NCBI RefSeq assembly: GCF_932274485.2
Contig: NC_065882.2
Location: 28,166,890-28,230,889 of the forward strand
Direction of reading: 5' to 3'
DNA: 64,000 bases
Source of the DNA: Patella vulgata
Lineage: Eukaryota; Mollusca; Gastropoda; Patellidae
Shown: positions 1 to 11,324 of the stretch, piece after piece
Numbering within the stretch: position 1 is the first letter of the stretch
How the letters are laid out: every line of letters starts with the position of its first letter
The notes under the pieces: model-generated
Databases searched by the model: none
Told to the model about the DNA's origin: nothing
Seen by the model: the letters and a program-made list of their open reading frames with translations, nothing else
Translations under genes and position numbers: made by a program

Positions 1-410
1 CTCGCTTTATAGCGAGTTTTTTTCTTATCTTTAAAATATTTTGGAGTATTTTTTCAATTAATTTCCATAAAAAAAACCGATATTTGAGTGATTTATTATA
101 TAAATTAAGAATATTATCCTATATATCCTAGAAATACAGGTAATCATTTCCTTATACCACACATTGAACCCAATCGTCCTCGCTTGATAGTGAGTCTTTT
201 TCTTATGTTAAAATTATATTGGGTTATTTTTTTCAATTAATTTCCATAAAAAAAGATATTACGGTGATTTTATTATATAAATTAGGAATATTATCATATA
301 TATCCTGGAAATAGAGAAAATCATTGCCTTATACCACACACAGAGCCGAATCGACCTCGCTTTATAGTGAGTCTTTTTCTTGTGTTTAAAGGATTGTGGA
401 GTATTTTTTC
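1..410. repeat. ~178-bp AT-rich satellite, block 1
   Basis: Monomers restart at 'cctcgctttata/gatag' near 1, 178 and 355. Each then runs through a T-rich stretch, 'caattaatttccataaaaaa', 'attatataaattaagaatatta', 'tatatcctagaaatagaga' and 'gccttataccacacattgaaccc'. The spacing of about 177-180 bp is seen directly. The block stops in a poly-A run at about 410, where Penelope-derived sequence begins. Short ORFs in this satellite are repeat artefacts. Confidence 0.9.
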
Positions 411-436
411 AAAAAAAAAAAAAAAAAAAAAAAAAT

Positions 437-742
437 TCCTACCATATCCGACGACTCTTGAGACAAGCTGGAATAGAAACTGGTTTTAAATATGGGGAAA
501 CACTAAAGGGAATCTTAAAAGCTAATGGGAAATCAGCCTCAACAAACTCAAACCAAACAAAAGGATGTGTATATCAAATAACCTGTTCATGCTCATCAAC
601 TTACATTGGAGAAACTAAAAGACCTTTAGAACAACGCATCAAAGAACATCAAGCTAAGTCATCTAATAACACATCTGCTGTGGCTCAACACCTCAGAGAC
701 AACCCGCATCATAAAGTTAACTGGGATAGTGTTAAAATCTTA
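437..742 (+). mobile_element. Penelope-like element GIY-YIG endonuclease fragment, copy 1
   Basis: The open frame here encodes an arginine/leucine-rich lead-in followed by GCVYQITCSCSSTYIGETKR and a following RIKEH. This fits the GIY-YIG nuclease module found C-terminal to the reverse transcriptase in Penelope-like elements. The frame is cut at 743 by the end of a Harbinger element, and the upstream reverse transcriptase is missing. This copy is about 98-99% identical by eye to the one at 3060-3367, because both lie in a ~1-kb duplication. A free-standing host GIY-YIG gene is unlikely given the satellite context and the poly-A border. The frame reads open from within the satellite, so its apparent start codon is not meaningful. 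Confidence 0.8.
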
Positions 743-1020
743 TGCCCCATTGACACTTTTACGCATTTTGAATCCGCAATGGTAATCATTAATGCGTACC
801 AATGCGGATGGATAACATGTATATTTCAACTGTCAATCAAATAGTTCGTGCCGTTGCTGACCAACCTTTGCTCATAGTATGCAAAATCTGTCCGCACTGG
901 TGCGCATTCGTACCATGTAAGTTGTCTCTCATGTGTCCCACATCGTCCATCATTGTCCCGTTACAGTACGCAATATCTGCGGATAGTTTGCGCACAGTTT
1001 GAGCAGGTGGCCGTGCACTT
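743..1020 (+). mobile_element. PIF/Harbinger left-end fragment
   Basis: Starts with the terminal sequence TGCCCCATTGACACTTTTAC directly after TTA and continues with subterminal 'gcgtacc/gcgcac' motifs. It matches 3368-3647 closely, then stops abruptly at about 1020, where satellite sequence resumes in mid-monomer. It is therefore a truncated duplicate of the left end of the element at 3368-6580. Confidence 0.8.
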
Positions 1021-1072
1021 AATATAAATTAAGAATATTATCCTATATAGGCTATCCTATGACCACATATAC

Positions 1073-2429
1073 CAGGGGCGCAGATCGGTAAAATTTGTGT
1101 GTGGGGACAGTCCATGCGCGGGTGACTATTGGTAAAGAGGGTGGGTTCGGGGGTCCTCCCCCGAATTTTTTTGAAAACTAGACGCGTGAGTATTTTCAGC
1201 ATCATTTTCTGGCAAACAATTCTAATCCCTGAGGCAGCAAATGATACGAAATCTAATCTAAAGACAAATCTTCAAGCCACCGTTCACGATTTATTCTCTC
1301 ATGTACACTACAAGAACTAGAAATATTTACACAACTGAGATTCCAGCTCCGCCTCCATTACCAGTAGTGTTCGATCCCAGTAATAACTTAAAGAAAATTT
1401 TCTTTAGAAATTTATAAGTGTTCATATAGAGTCGGGCCCGTAGGCTGGAAGCAAGGTGAGCGGGTTCGTTCGTGAAATAAAAGGACCGACTATATAACCG
1501 AACGCCGCTGGCGTGAGCTGCTAGAGGTGAGGTGAGGTGGGGTGGGGGGCTTTTACAATGTTTTGAATTTTTGTTGCAAAATGGTGTCTAAATATGCATT
1601 CTCAGCGATTCTGAGGAGTTTTTACCAATAACAAAATAGTTCAGAGCAATTTTTTAATAGAAAAAAACATTCAATAAAGTGTTTAATATATTTAAAACAG
1701 TAGGCCTAAACTTATATCCACTCTGCCCGTTTCTTTTCCCTTTGTCTTCTTTCTGGACGGCCCATGACAGGTTTTAAAAAATGTCTTTTCCGATAAATTT
1801 CCTAAATTTCTAAACCATCTTCATAACAGCAAAAACATTTCACTTACTTGTAATAATAAGTACACGATTCTTGGCTCAGCTTACTGTACTTCAAAAAATA
1901 GAGGGTTCGAGTCTTAAATTTTTAATTTAATTGCCTATATTCCAGAGAGAGATAGAAACCAGTCTTTAAAAATACGTTTATTTAGTATGGCAGCAAATCT
2001 AGCAATGAATGGTTCCCCTGATATACAAACTAAATCCTTTAGTTAGGTGATTTATCATCCAGTATACCAGATAAAAACAAAATCTCAGCGTATCAGATAT
2101 GCACACCTACATGATATACATATTATAATCCCTATGGAATATTTTAATTATTTACTGTTATAATATGAATTATCACTTATTCCCTGTTAAATAATAATCG
2201 GTCACCGGGTGCAGCTGTACAACTTCAAGGACCCTGTCCTCAAGTGCCTGAGACCAACTCTACACTTTCTGAAATGTCAATAAAAGCTCTGGAATGATTT
2301 CAATTTAAAAAAATAAACAGTAAGCAAAACATCGGAAATAAGTGGTGGGGACACAGTATATCATGTCCCCACCACTAAAAATATTGGTGGGGACGCGTCC
2401 CGGTGTCCACACCGGGATCTGCGCCCATG
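1073..2429. mobile_element. Non-autonomous hAT-type transposon
   Basis: Ends are CAGGGGCGCAGATC on the left and, read inward from the right, CATGGGCGCAGATC. Both sides are flanked by the same 8-bp direct repeat ACATATAC (1065-1072 and 2430-2437). An 8-bp target duplication with CAGGG-type ends is the hAT signature. The element interrupts a satellite monomer. No transposase reading frame is visible across its 1357 bp; the longest ORFs are short and unlike any transposase. A second inverted stretch 'gtggggac' lies just inside the right end. Confidence 0.82.
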
Positions 2430-2437
2430 ACATATAC

Positions 2438-3045
2438 AACTCAACCGGCCTCGCTTTATAGTGAGTCTTTTTCTTATGTTTAAAAGATTTTAATATTTCT
2501 TTCAATTAATCTCCATCCATAAAAAAACAATAGTAGGTTGATTTGATTATATAAATTAAAGATATTACCCTATATGCCCTAGAAAAAGAGAAAATCGTTG
2601 CCTTATACCACACATTGAACCCAATCGGCCTCGCTTTATAGCGAGTTTTTTTCTTATCTTTAAAATATTTTGGAGTATTTTTCAATTAATTTCCATAAAA
2701 AACGATATTTGAGTGATTTATTATATAAATTAAGAATATTATTCTATATATCCTAGAAATACAGGTAATCATTTCCCTATACCACACATAGAACCCAATC
2801 GTCCTCGCTTGATAGTGAGTCTTTTTCTTATGTTAAAATTATATTGGGTTTTTTTTTTCAATTAATTTCCATAAAAAAAAGATATTACGGTGATTTTATT
2901 ATATAAATTAGGAATATTATCATATATATCCTGGAAATAGAGAAAATCATTGCCTTATACCACACACAGAGCCGAATCGACCTCGCTTTATAGTGAGTCT
3001 TTTTCTTGTGTTTAAAGGATTGTGGAGTATTTTTTCAAAAAAAAA
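2438..3045. repeat. ~178-bp satellite, block 2
   Basis: Satellite monomers resume directly after the hAT target duplication, with starts near 2449, 2629, 2803 and 2980. They end in an A-rich run before the second Penelope fragment. A short piece of the same satellite (1021-1072) lies on the other side of the hAT element, so the hAT inserted into an already formed array. Confidence 0.85.
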
Positions 3046-3647
3046 ACAAAAAAAAAAAACTTCCTACCATATCCGACGACTCTTGAGACAAGCTGGAATA
3101 GAAACTGGTTTTAGATATGGGGAAACACTAAAGGGAATCTTAAAAGCTAATGGGAAATCAGCCTCAACAAACTCAAACCAAACAAAAGGATGTGTATATC
3201 AAATAACCTGTTCATGCTCATCAACTTACATTGGAGAAACTAAAAGACCTTTAGAACAACGCATCAAAGAACATCAAGCTAAGTCATCTAATAACACATC
3301 TGCTGTGGCTCAACACCTCAGAGACAACCCACATCATAAAGTTAACTGGGATAGTGTTAAAATCTTATGCCCCATTGACACTTTTACGCATTTTGAATCC
3401 GCAATGGTAATCATTAATGCGTACCAATGCGGATGGATATCATGTTTATTTTAACTGTCAATCAAATAGTTCGTGCCTTTGCTGACCAACCTTTGCTCAT
3501 AGTATGCAAAATCTGTCCGCACTGGTGCGCATTTGTACCATGTTAGTTGTCTCTCATGTGTCCCGCATCGTCCATCATTGTCCCGTTACAGTACGCAATA
3601 TCTGCGGATAGTTTGCGCACAGTTTGAGCACAGGTGTCCGCGCACTT
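2627..3647. repeat. Second copy of a ~1-kb segmental duplication (first copy 1-1020)
   Basis: The order satellite, poly-A, GIY-YIG frame and Harbinger left end is repeated with only about ten differences that I can spot over roughly 1 kb. The first copy breaks off at 1020 while this one continues into the full Harbinger element. The duplication therefore happened after the Harbinger insertion. Confidence 0.8.
3060..3367 (+). mobile_element. Penelope-like GIY-YIG endonuclease, 5' part, copy 2
   Basis: Encodes the same GIY-YIG module as copy 1 (GCVYQITCSC...YIGETKR...RIKEH) and ends at ...NWDSVKI in front of a TTA target site. The natural C-terminal continuation, which begins ECNIHNKKVRKLSEAVHI, is found 3.2 kb downstream at 6581. 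Family knowledge: in Penelope-like elements this nuclease nicks target DNA for target-primed insertion. The gene is interrupted by the Harbinger element and separated from its reverse transcriptase, so it is a relic. Confidence 0.82.
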
Positions 3648-3861
3648 GCGCTATGGTACGCCAGTTCCTGCACTGTCAGGTATTGGTTACGCTAGTGTAC
3701 TCAGTTTTAAGAATGCGTGACCATTTTGTGAGTCATTTTGTGGCACGCACTGGCACGCTTCATATAGTATATATAAAGGAAAAGTATTGGGATATGGTTC
3801 ATTCTGTTGGCAACCCTTCAAAATGATGAACTCCAGAGACCTTGAATAAAGGAACCTTACT

Positions 3862-4506
3862 TTGCAAAACATACATCTTACAGCAGCTGCTGGTCTACTA
3901 CTTTTGGAAGAAGATGAAAGTGAACGAAATATTGTTCTACATTTAAAACCTGACACCGACAGAACGTCTGCCTGCAGCAAGAAAAGAAAAGTCAGGAGAC
4001 TCTGGGTGAGGCAATGGTTGACAAGGAGACAACATTTTAGCCATTATGACCAGTTATTGTCGGAACTACACAAGGAAGATCGCAGAGGTTACCGGAACTT
4101 CCTGCGTATCACCCCCGAACTGTTTCAAGAGATGATTGAAATGTTGACCCCACACCTGAACAAGAATAAAACATTTATGAGAGAACATATTGAAGTTGGC
4201 CTGAAGTTAGCAATCACACTCCGCTTCTTAGCCAGTGGCGATTCCTATGCAAGTCTCCAATACAATTTCAGAGTTGAACTTAGCACTATATGCAAGTTTC
4301 CACCAGAAGTATGTAAAACTATCGTTAAGGTCTACAAGCCAGAAGTATTAGTTTGTCCTAGAACAGAAGACCAGTGGAAGACTATTGCTGAAGGTTTTAG
4401 TAGCAGATGGAATTACCACAACTGTCTTGGAGCCGTTGACGGCAAGCATGTTTCTATGAAGAAACCCCCCATGGAGGCCTATGATTGGTGCGGCGTCTGT
4501 GAGTGA
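3862..4506 (+). pseudogene. HARBI1-like Harbinger transposase, truncated
   Basis: A 214-residue frame resembles the N-terminal part of PIF/Harbinger nucleases. It has a helical HARBI1-type region with RRGYRNFLRITPELFQEMIEML, then LAITLRFLASGDSYASLQYNFRV, then the first catalytic motif, LGAVDGKHVSMKKPP. That aspartate would be the first D of the DDE triad (DDE_Tnp_4 family). The frame ends about 25 residues later, before the second and third acidic residues. HARBI1-type proteins are usually about 350 residues or more, so the gene is C-terminally truncated. The start codon is uncertain. It lies inside the TTA-flanked element, on the same strand. Confidence 0.85.
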
Positions 4507-4518
4507 AGCAAACCTGCT

Positions 4519-4598
4519 AATGAGTATATGGGAGTAAACTATGAGCACCAGTGAGTACACTGTGAGGATCAATGAGTAAACTGTGAGCACCAATGAGT
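4519..4598. repeat. ~21-bp tandem repeat inside the Harbinger
   Basis: About four imperfect units of the form 'gagtaaactgtgagcaccaat' follow the broken transposase frame directly. They resemble the short repeated motifs elsewhere in the subterminal regions. Confidence 0.7.
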
Positions 4599-4776
4599 GA
4601 CACACGTCAAGTGGCGGGAAGAATTCCTGACCACTGGCAGATACCTACATCAACCCATGAGCACCATTGCTGATCTTGTCGTACCAGTGATGAACCTTGC
4701 GCACCAATGCGTGACATTGAGTACCCCTCGGTGCGTGATAGTGCGTGACATAATTTCCATTGACACTTTTACGCAC

Positions 4777-6065
4777 CGGCTGACAAAGCGTCCAATAACT
4801 TAGTGTTTATATGTAAACGATATTATTATGACTGCCTGTTCAAAGAACTTAATTTCGGGAAATCAATCGACAGTGCTACGTATAAACGCTCTACGCTTAG
4901 TAAGGATGAAATTATATCCAATCACAGATCTGTACTCACTTCATTTGGTACTCCATGTGGAGATACCTATACAGATCTGCCCTTGTTATATTGGATACCT
5001 AAACTACATAAAAATCCCCACAAGCAACGTTTTATAGCAGGTTCATCCCGTTGTTCACAAAACCACTTTCAAAAGTACTGACATCCATACTAACGGCAGT
5101 GAAAGAGGGTATTCAAAAATACTGCGACAAAATATACTCTCGTATTGGTTTTAATCAAATGTGGATATTAAAAAATTCCAAAGAATTACTTGATGGTTTA
5201 CAATCTAGATCACTTGCTTCAATCTCATCTATACAAACGTTTGACTTTGTACACTAAAATCCCCCATAGTAAATTAAGAGCTCGGTTAAAAGACATTATT
5301 CGCAGTGTCTTTTCATCTAAATCAGGAAATGTTAGATATCAATATTTAATTGTTAATTACAATTCCACATATTTTGTCAAGAACCATAGTGATTCCAAAA
5401 ATAAATTCACCGCCAACAAGATAATTCAGATGTTGGATTTTTTAATTGATAATATCTTTGTTGAATTTGGAGGGGAAATTTATCAGCAAGTTGTAGGTAT
5501 CCCCATGGGCACCAACTGTGCACCTTTGCTTGCTGATTTGTTTCTCTATTCCTACGAAGCCGATTACATACAGGCACTTGTAAAATCAAATAAACGATTA
5601 GTCAAGCATTTTAATTTCACTTATCGATGTATATCGATGATGTTCTATCACTGAATAATCCAAAATTTAGTGATTATGTAGAATTCATATATCCTGATGA
5701 GCTCGAAATTAAAAACACTACTGACGGTGATAATTACGCTTCCTACTTGGATTTGCGTCTCGATTTTGACAATTGCCATAAACTTAGTGTTAAATTGTAC
5801 GATAAACGTGATGACTTTGACTTTCCAATTGTTAACTTTCCATTTATTAGTAGTAACATTCCAATATCCCCAGCTTATGGAGTGTTTGTGTCTCAACTAA
5901 TTCTCAACTGATTTTTTTAAGTAGATCGAGGCATTTGTCATCTAAGCTTCAACTACAGGGATACTTGCGAACTAAACTTATTAAAACCTTTAAAAAGTTT
6001 TATGGCCGTCATATTGACTTGATTGGTAAATATAACATGTCTCTCTCGGCTATTATTCTAGATAT
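4777..6065 (+). pseudogene. Penelope-like reverse transcriptase, broken
   Basis: Several frames together show Penelope-type RT blocks. In order these are PADKASNNLVFICKRYY (4779 on), LPLLYWIPKLHKNPHKQRF, IYQQVVGIPMGTNCAPLLAD with LFLYSYE, YIDDVLSLNN (catalytic DD) and KTFKKFYGRHIDLIGKYNMS in the thumb. Family knowledge: this RT copies element RNA primed at a nick. The frame changes several times, so the gene is dead. It starts immediately after a second copy of the Harbinger-end motif 'ccattgacacttttacgca' (about 4756-4776), which suggests nested insertion or recombination between elements. It lies upstream of the endonuclease C-terminus, but its own endonuclease is absent. Confidence 0.85.
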
Positions 6066-6430
6066 ATTTAATTGACGCGTATACTATCTCCCTGATAATG
6101 TCTGTCTACTACATCGTTAACACTGTTCATCACGTGCATTTTGCATACCGATAGTTCATTGGCCAATCACGCTATTTTACCGAGATTTCGCCTAATAGTT
6201 TGGATGCAGCTATGGCGGGTGTGGCGCCAGGCAGGGTAAGCTTACTCTTCCGGACACCTGTTACCACTGTTTGTCGTGTATTTTGTACACGGTGAACAGT
6301 CCATATGCTGATTACACTATTTTGCCTTATTACACTATTTTGCCTATACCGTTTTTTTTAGGACTTCGAATTTTGTCTAATGGTTTGGATTGTTCGTACT
6401 TGGTTTTATTTTATTTTACTTGGACAAATC
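6066..6430. mobile_element. Penelope-like 3'/linker sequence
   Basis: About 100 bp here ('ttacactattttgcctatacc', then 'ggacttcgaattttgtctaatgg') recurs near 58465-58570. The second copy lies inside another transposon in the RPRD2-like intron. It sits directly after the reverse-transcriptase thumb, where Penelope-like elements have an RT-endonuclease linker. A 'tttttttag|gacttc' string could be a splice acceptor, but this is not demonstrated. Confidence 0.55.
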
Positions 6431-6580
6431 CAAGGTTTTGGATCGGCACTGTCACGCATGGCACGCAATGGTACGCATAGTTTACGTCGGTTTCCCGCGG
6501 TGGTACGCATAGTTTCCGTCTTGGTACGAACTTTAGCGTACCAAAGCGTACCACGATTGCGTGAAAGTGTCAATGGGGCA

Positions 6581-6714
6581 TTAGAATGCAATATACACAA
6601 CAAAAAAGTACGTAAACTTTCAGAAGCAGTGCACATTAAGAGACACCAGCCCAAATTAAACCGCGACGATGGACTTCATATTCATAGAACATATGACATT
6701 TTGATTAACTAACT
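6581..6714 (+). mobile_element. Penelope-like endonuclease, C-terminal part
   Basis: After the TTA duplication the frame reads ECNIHNKKVRKLSEAVHI, then a LNRDDGLH-type block and a stop. This matches the C-terminal end expected after the GIY-YIG module of Penelope-like elements and fits onto the frame broken off at 3367. It shows that the Harbinger inserted into the endonuclease frame. Confidence 0.75.
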
Positions 6715-7127
6715 GTGCCTAAGTGAACAAATAAATTGTAGTCAAATGCTGTGTGTTTTGGTGGGGGGTGGGGGGGGGGGGTACTATTTGATATTCACAA
6801 TACCTTTGCCATAATTATTAGCTATGTGTTAAAATGAAGCCTTATGTATTGTATTAAGTATTGTAATCATAACTCCAATTTGTCTTTGATTTTTATATTT
6901 AAACAGAATAGTATTTCTTGTCTTTGTGGCTTCTCCTAAAAATTTTATACTTAAATGCTTACTCACAGGTTTTTGTATCATATTATCGTTTTTTACCCTG
7001 TGCTTGATAACGACAAGAGGACACTTGTTGAAATGTTGCACTGTTACAGTTGCTAGTGATTGTTATCCATAAAGGTGTGTTGTGTTTTTTCAATGTTAGT
7101 CCTATCACTAAATGCCTTATAAACAAT
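6715..7127. other. Non-coding stretch after the Penelope fragment
   Basis: Contains 'aataaa' near 6730, a G-run (about 6762-6780) and AT-rich sequence with no supported gene. It probably includes the 3' tail of the Penelope copy. Satellite monomers resume at about 7128. Confidence 0.5.
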
Positions 7128-8535
7128 ATATTTGCAGTGATTTTATTATATAAATTAAGAATATTACCCTATATATCCTAGAAAAAGAGAAAATCATTGC
7201 CTTAATACCACACATTGAACACAATCGGCCTCGCTTTATAGTGAATCTTTTTCTTAAGTTTTAAAGATTTTGGTGTATTTTTGAAATTAATTTCCATTTA
7301 AAAAAAACGATATTTTAGTGAGCTCTTATATAAATTAAGAATATTATCCTATATATCCAAGAAATTGAGAAAATCGTTGCCTTATGCTACTTATTGAACC
7401 CAATCGGCCTCGCTTTATACTGAATCTTTTTCCTATGTTTAAAATTTTTGGAGTATTTTTTTCAATTAATTTCCATAAAAAACATATTTGCAGTGATTTT
7501 ATTATATAAATTAAGAATATTACCCTATATATCCTAGAAATAGAGAAAATCACTGCCTTATACCACACATATTGAACACAATCGGCCTCGCTTTATAGTG
7601 AATCTTTTTCTTAATTTTGAAAGATTTTGGTGTATTTTTTAAATTAATTTCCATTTTAAAAAACCCGATATTTTAGTGATTTATTATTTAAATTAAGAAT
7701 ATTGTCCTATATATCCAAGAAATTGAGAAAATCGTTGCCTTATACCACTTATAGAACCCAATCGGCCTCGCTTTATGGTGAGTCTTTTTCTTATGTTGAA
7801 AAGATTTTGGAGTATTTTTTTCAATTAATTTCCACGAAAAAAAGATATTTGAATGATTTTATTATATAAATTAAGAATATTATCCTATATATCCTAGAAA
7901 TAGAGAAAATCGTTGCCTTATACCACGCATTGAACACAATCGGCCTCGCTTTATAGTGAATCTTTTTCTTAAGTTTTAAAGATTTTGGTGTATTTTTGAA
8001 ATTAATTTCCATTTAAAAAAAAACCACGATATTTTAGTGAGTTCTTATATAAATTAAGAATATTATCCTATATATCCAAGAAATTGAGAAAATCGTTGCC
8101 TTTTGCCACTTATTGAACCCAATCGGCCTCGCTTTATACTGAATCTTTTTCCTATGTTTAAAATTTTTGGAGTATTTTTTTTCAATTAATTTCCATAAAA
8201 AAAACATATTTCCAGTGATTTTATTATATAAATTAAGAATATTACCCTATATATCCTAGAAATAGAGAAAATCATTGCCTTATACCAGACATTGAACACA
8301 ATCGGCCTCGCTTTATAGTGAATCTTTTTCTTAATTTTGAAAGATTTTGCTGTATTTTTTAAATTAATTTCCATTTTAAAAAAATGATATTTGAGTGATT
8401 TATTATATAAATTAAGAATATTATCCTATATATCCAAGAAATTGAGAATCGACCTCGCTTTATAGTGAGTCTTTTTCTTGTGTTTAAAGGAAAATCGTTG
8501 CCTTATACCACGCATTGAACCCAATCGTCCTCGCT
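7128..8535. repeat. ~178-bp satellite, block 3
   Basis: About eight monomers, starting near 7229, 7407, 7587, 7765, 7945, 8127 and 8306. Two alternating subtypes are visible: one has 'gtgaatctttttcttaa...ggtgtatttttgaaatt', the other 'gtgagtctttttcttatg...gagtatttttttcaatt'. Near 8446-8490 a short chimeric monomer is inserted within another. Confidence 0.9.
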
Positions 8536-8925
8536 TTATTAATTAGAAAAGGTTTCGCTTTAGTTTTTAAATTTTACGCTGACATTTATTACTTTAAATC
8601 TTCCTAGTGCTAAAACGGAAAATGTGACCTTTTAACCTCTGGGGTCACAAAGAACAAAGGTCAATTTAACAAGTTTACATTTTTATTGAACGTGTGATTA
8701 CTTTCGATCATTTTCAGCTTATTTTCATGATACAAGAATGACCCCGCATTCACTTTCAGTGCAAATGAACCCATTTGACATTTGACCCCGAATTTCTCGA
8801 AAATGCCCCAATGGCGGACTGATTACCACTCGGCATCGTATTCTACGCAAAATTTTACTCTAGAAAAGTTGGGTCTGGTTTTGTGCCCATTTGATGGACA
8901 CCTCCCCGCGCTGAGCCTCCAGACT
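8536..8925. other. Non-satellite insert within the array
   Basis: Begins with 'aattagaaaaggtttcgctt', which recurs at 25264-25283 as the leader of another repeat. It then carries unique sequence containing 'ggtcacaaagaacaaaggtc'. No gene or clear terminal repeats were found. Satellite resumes at about 8926. Confidence 0.5.
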
Positions 8926-10755
8926 AGTAGTGGGTCTTTTTCTTATGTTTGAAAGATTTTGAAGTATATTTTCAATTAATTTCCATAAAAAAAATAACAA
9001 TAGAGTCTGGTTATTATATAAATTAAGAATACTATTCAAAAAACGATATTAGGGTGATTAGATTATATAAATTAAGAATATTATCCTATATATCCTAGAT
9101 ATAGGGAAAATCATTGCCTTATACCACATATATATCCCAATCGGTCTCTCTTTATAGTGAATCTTTTTCTTAAGTTTTAAAGATTTTGGTGTATTTTTTA
9201 AATTAAGTTCCATTTTAAAAAAAAACGATATTTGAGTGATTTCTTATATCAATTAAGAATATTATCCTATATATCCAAGAAATTGAGAAAATCATTGCCT
9301 TATACCACATATAGAACCCAATCGGCCTCGCTTTATAGTGAGTCTTTTTCTTATGTTTAAAAGATTTTGGAGTATTGTTTTCAATTAATTTCCATAAAAA
9401 ACAAACATATTTGCAGTGATTTTATTATATAAATTAAGAATATTACCCTATATATCCTAGAAATGGAGAAAATCATTGCCTTATACCACACATTGAACAC
9501 AATCGGTCTCGCTTTATAGTGAATCTTTTTCTTAATTTTTAAAGATTTTGGTGTATTTTTAAAATTAATTTCCATTTAACAAAAAAACGATATTTGAGTG
9601 ATTTATTATATAAATTAAGAATATTATCCTATATATCCAAGAAATTGAGAAAATCATTGCCTTATACCACATATAGAACCCAATCGGCCTCGCTTTATAG
9701 TGAATCTTTTTCGAAAGTTTTAAAAAAAACGATATTTGAGTGATTTCTTATATTAATTAAGAATATTATCCTATATATCCAAGAAATTGAGAAAATCATT
9801 GCCTTATGGAACCCAATCGGCCTCGCTTTATAGTGAGTCTTTTTCTTATGTTTAAAAGATTTTGGAGTATTTTTTCAATTAATTTCCATTAAAAAACATA
9901 TTTGCAGTGATTTTATTATATAAATTAAGAATATTACCCTATATATCCTAGAAATAGAGAAAATCATTGTCTTATACCACACATTGAACACAATCGGCCT
10001 CGCTTTATAGTGAATCTTTTTCTTAATTTTGAAAGATTTTGGTGTATTTTTAAAATTAATTTCCATTTTAAAAAAACAAACGATATTTGAGTGATTTATT
10101 ATGTAAATTAAGAATATTATCCTTTACATCCAAGAAATTGAGAAAATCGTTGCTTTATACCACTTATAGAACCCAATCGGCCTCGCTTTATAGTGAGTCT
10201 TTTTCTTATGTTTTAAATATTTTGGAGTATTTTTTTCAATTAATTTCCATGATAAAAAGATATTTGAATAATTTTATTATATAAATTAAGAATAATATCC
10301 TATATATCCTAGAAATAGAGAAAATCGTTGCCTTATACCACACATTGAACCCAATCGCCCTCGCTTTATAGTGAGTCTTTTTCTTCTTATGTTTGAAAGA
10401 TTTTGAAGTATATTTTCAATTAATTTCCATAAAAAAAAATAACAATATAATTTGTCTATTATATAAATTAAGAATATATTTTTTATGTATCCTAGAAAAA
10501 GGGAAATTCATGGCCCTATACCACATATAAAACCCAATCAATCGGGCTCGCTTTATAGTGAGTCTTTTTCTTATGTATGAAAGGCCTTGGCGTATTTTTT
10601 TCAATTAATTTACATAGAAAAATAAATGACATTTGAGTGATTTTCTTATAAAAGTTAAGAATATTATCATATATATTCTAGAAATAGAGAAAATCAGCAT
10701 CCTATACCGCATACAGAACCCAATCGACCCCGCTGTAAAGTGAGTCATTTTCTTA
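8926..10755. repeat. ~178-bp satellite, block 4
   Basis: About ten further monomers, with starts near 9147, 9328, 9506, 9687, 9820, 10008, 10188, 10368, 10549 and 10730. The alternating subtypes continue. One unit near 9687-9820 is internally shortened. Confidence 0.9.
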
Positions 10756-11324
10756 TGGTGGGTTGGGTTGAGCGTGGACCCTCCTACAGAAAATTTTGAA
10801 AATTACAGCCCTTTCCTGTCGGGTTAGATACAAAGTGGAACCAATGATTACATTGCCCAAATCTGACGAAATACGGAGTTATCAGCATTTTTGCGCGAAA
10901 AGAGTTGTTTCGATACAGGTCGAAAATTCTAATTAGATAGTGATTCTGCAATGGATAAATGACAAGAGAAAAATAACCCACAAAATGTCGCATAGATGCT
11001 TTAACATATAACATATATTTTACATAATAAGTTTCTTTCCAGCTTTGTGACTTGCGAACATGTTAACTGCAACAACTCTATACACAGCGAGGGGAGCGCT
11101 TTCATGCGTCCCTTACCCATGGTGGAACGCATGTGGTGATTCTTGATTCGTGCAAGAGAGCAGTATATATATTTGTGCGTGTGTGTGTGTGGGGGGGGGG
11201 GGGGGTAAGGAATATCCCAACACCAAATTCAGCGCGTTGCACGTGCATCCAATACTATCAGTCAAAAAAGAGAAGAAAGCAAATGAGAATTCTAATCATC
11301 GCATTCGACTTTTAGGAATAATGT
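10756..11324. other. Intergenic, no gene seen
   Basis: Starts 'ggttgggttgagcgtggacc'. It contains a (GT)n/(G)n microsatellite at about 11173-11206. Reading frames here are low-complexity or short. Confidence 0.5.

Larger units (their letters stand above)
3368..6580 (+). mobile_element. PIF/Harbinger DNA transposon with TTA target duplication
   Basis: Left terminus TGCCCCATTGACACTTTTAC... and right terminus ...GTCAATGGGGCA are inverted repeats of about 22 bp with one mismatch. Both are flanked by TTA (3365-3367 and 6581-6583), the 3-bp duplication typical of PIF/Harbinger. The subterminal regions (about 3400-3830 and 6440-6560) are full of short 'ggtacgca/gcgcacc' motifs, possibly transposase-binding sites. 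It carries a truncated HARBI1-like nuclease gene and a nested Penelope reverse-transcriptase piece. It interrupts the Penelope endonuclease frame. Confidence 0.85.

Noticed and set aside
1-3647. The near-identical 1-kb copies as long terminal repeats
   Set aside because: They contain satellite, Penelope coding and a Harbinger end, have no TG...CA borders, and enclose no retroviral genes.
7344-10604. Series of minus-strand 60-76-residue ORFs (MEINFKNTPKSLK...)
   Set aside because: They recur once per satellite monomer and have no coding signature.
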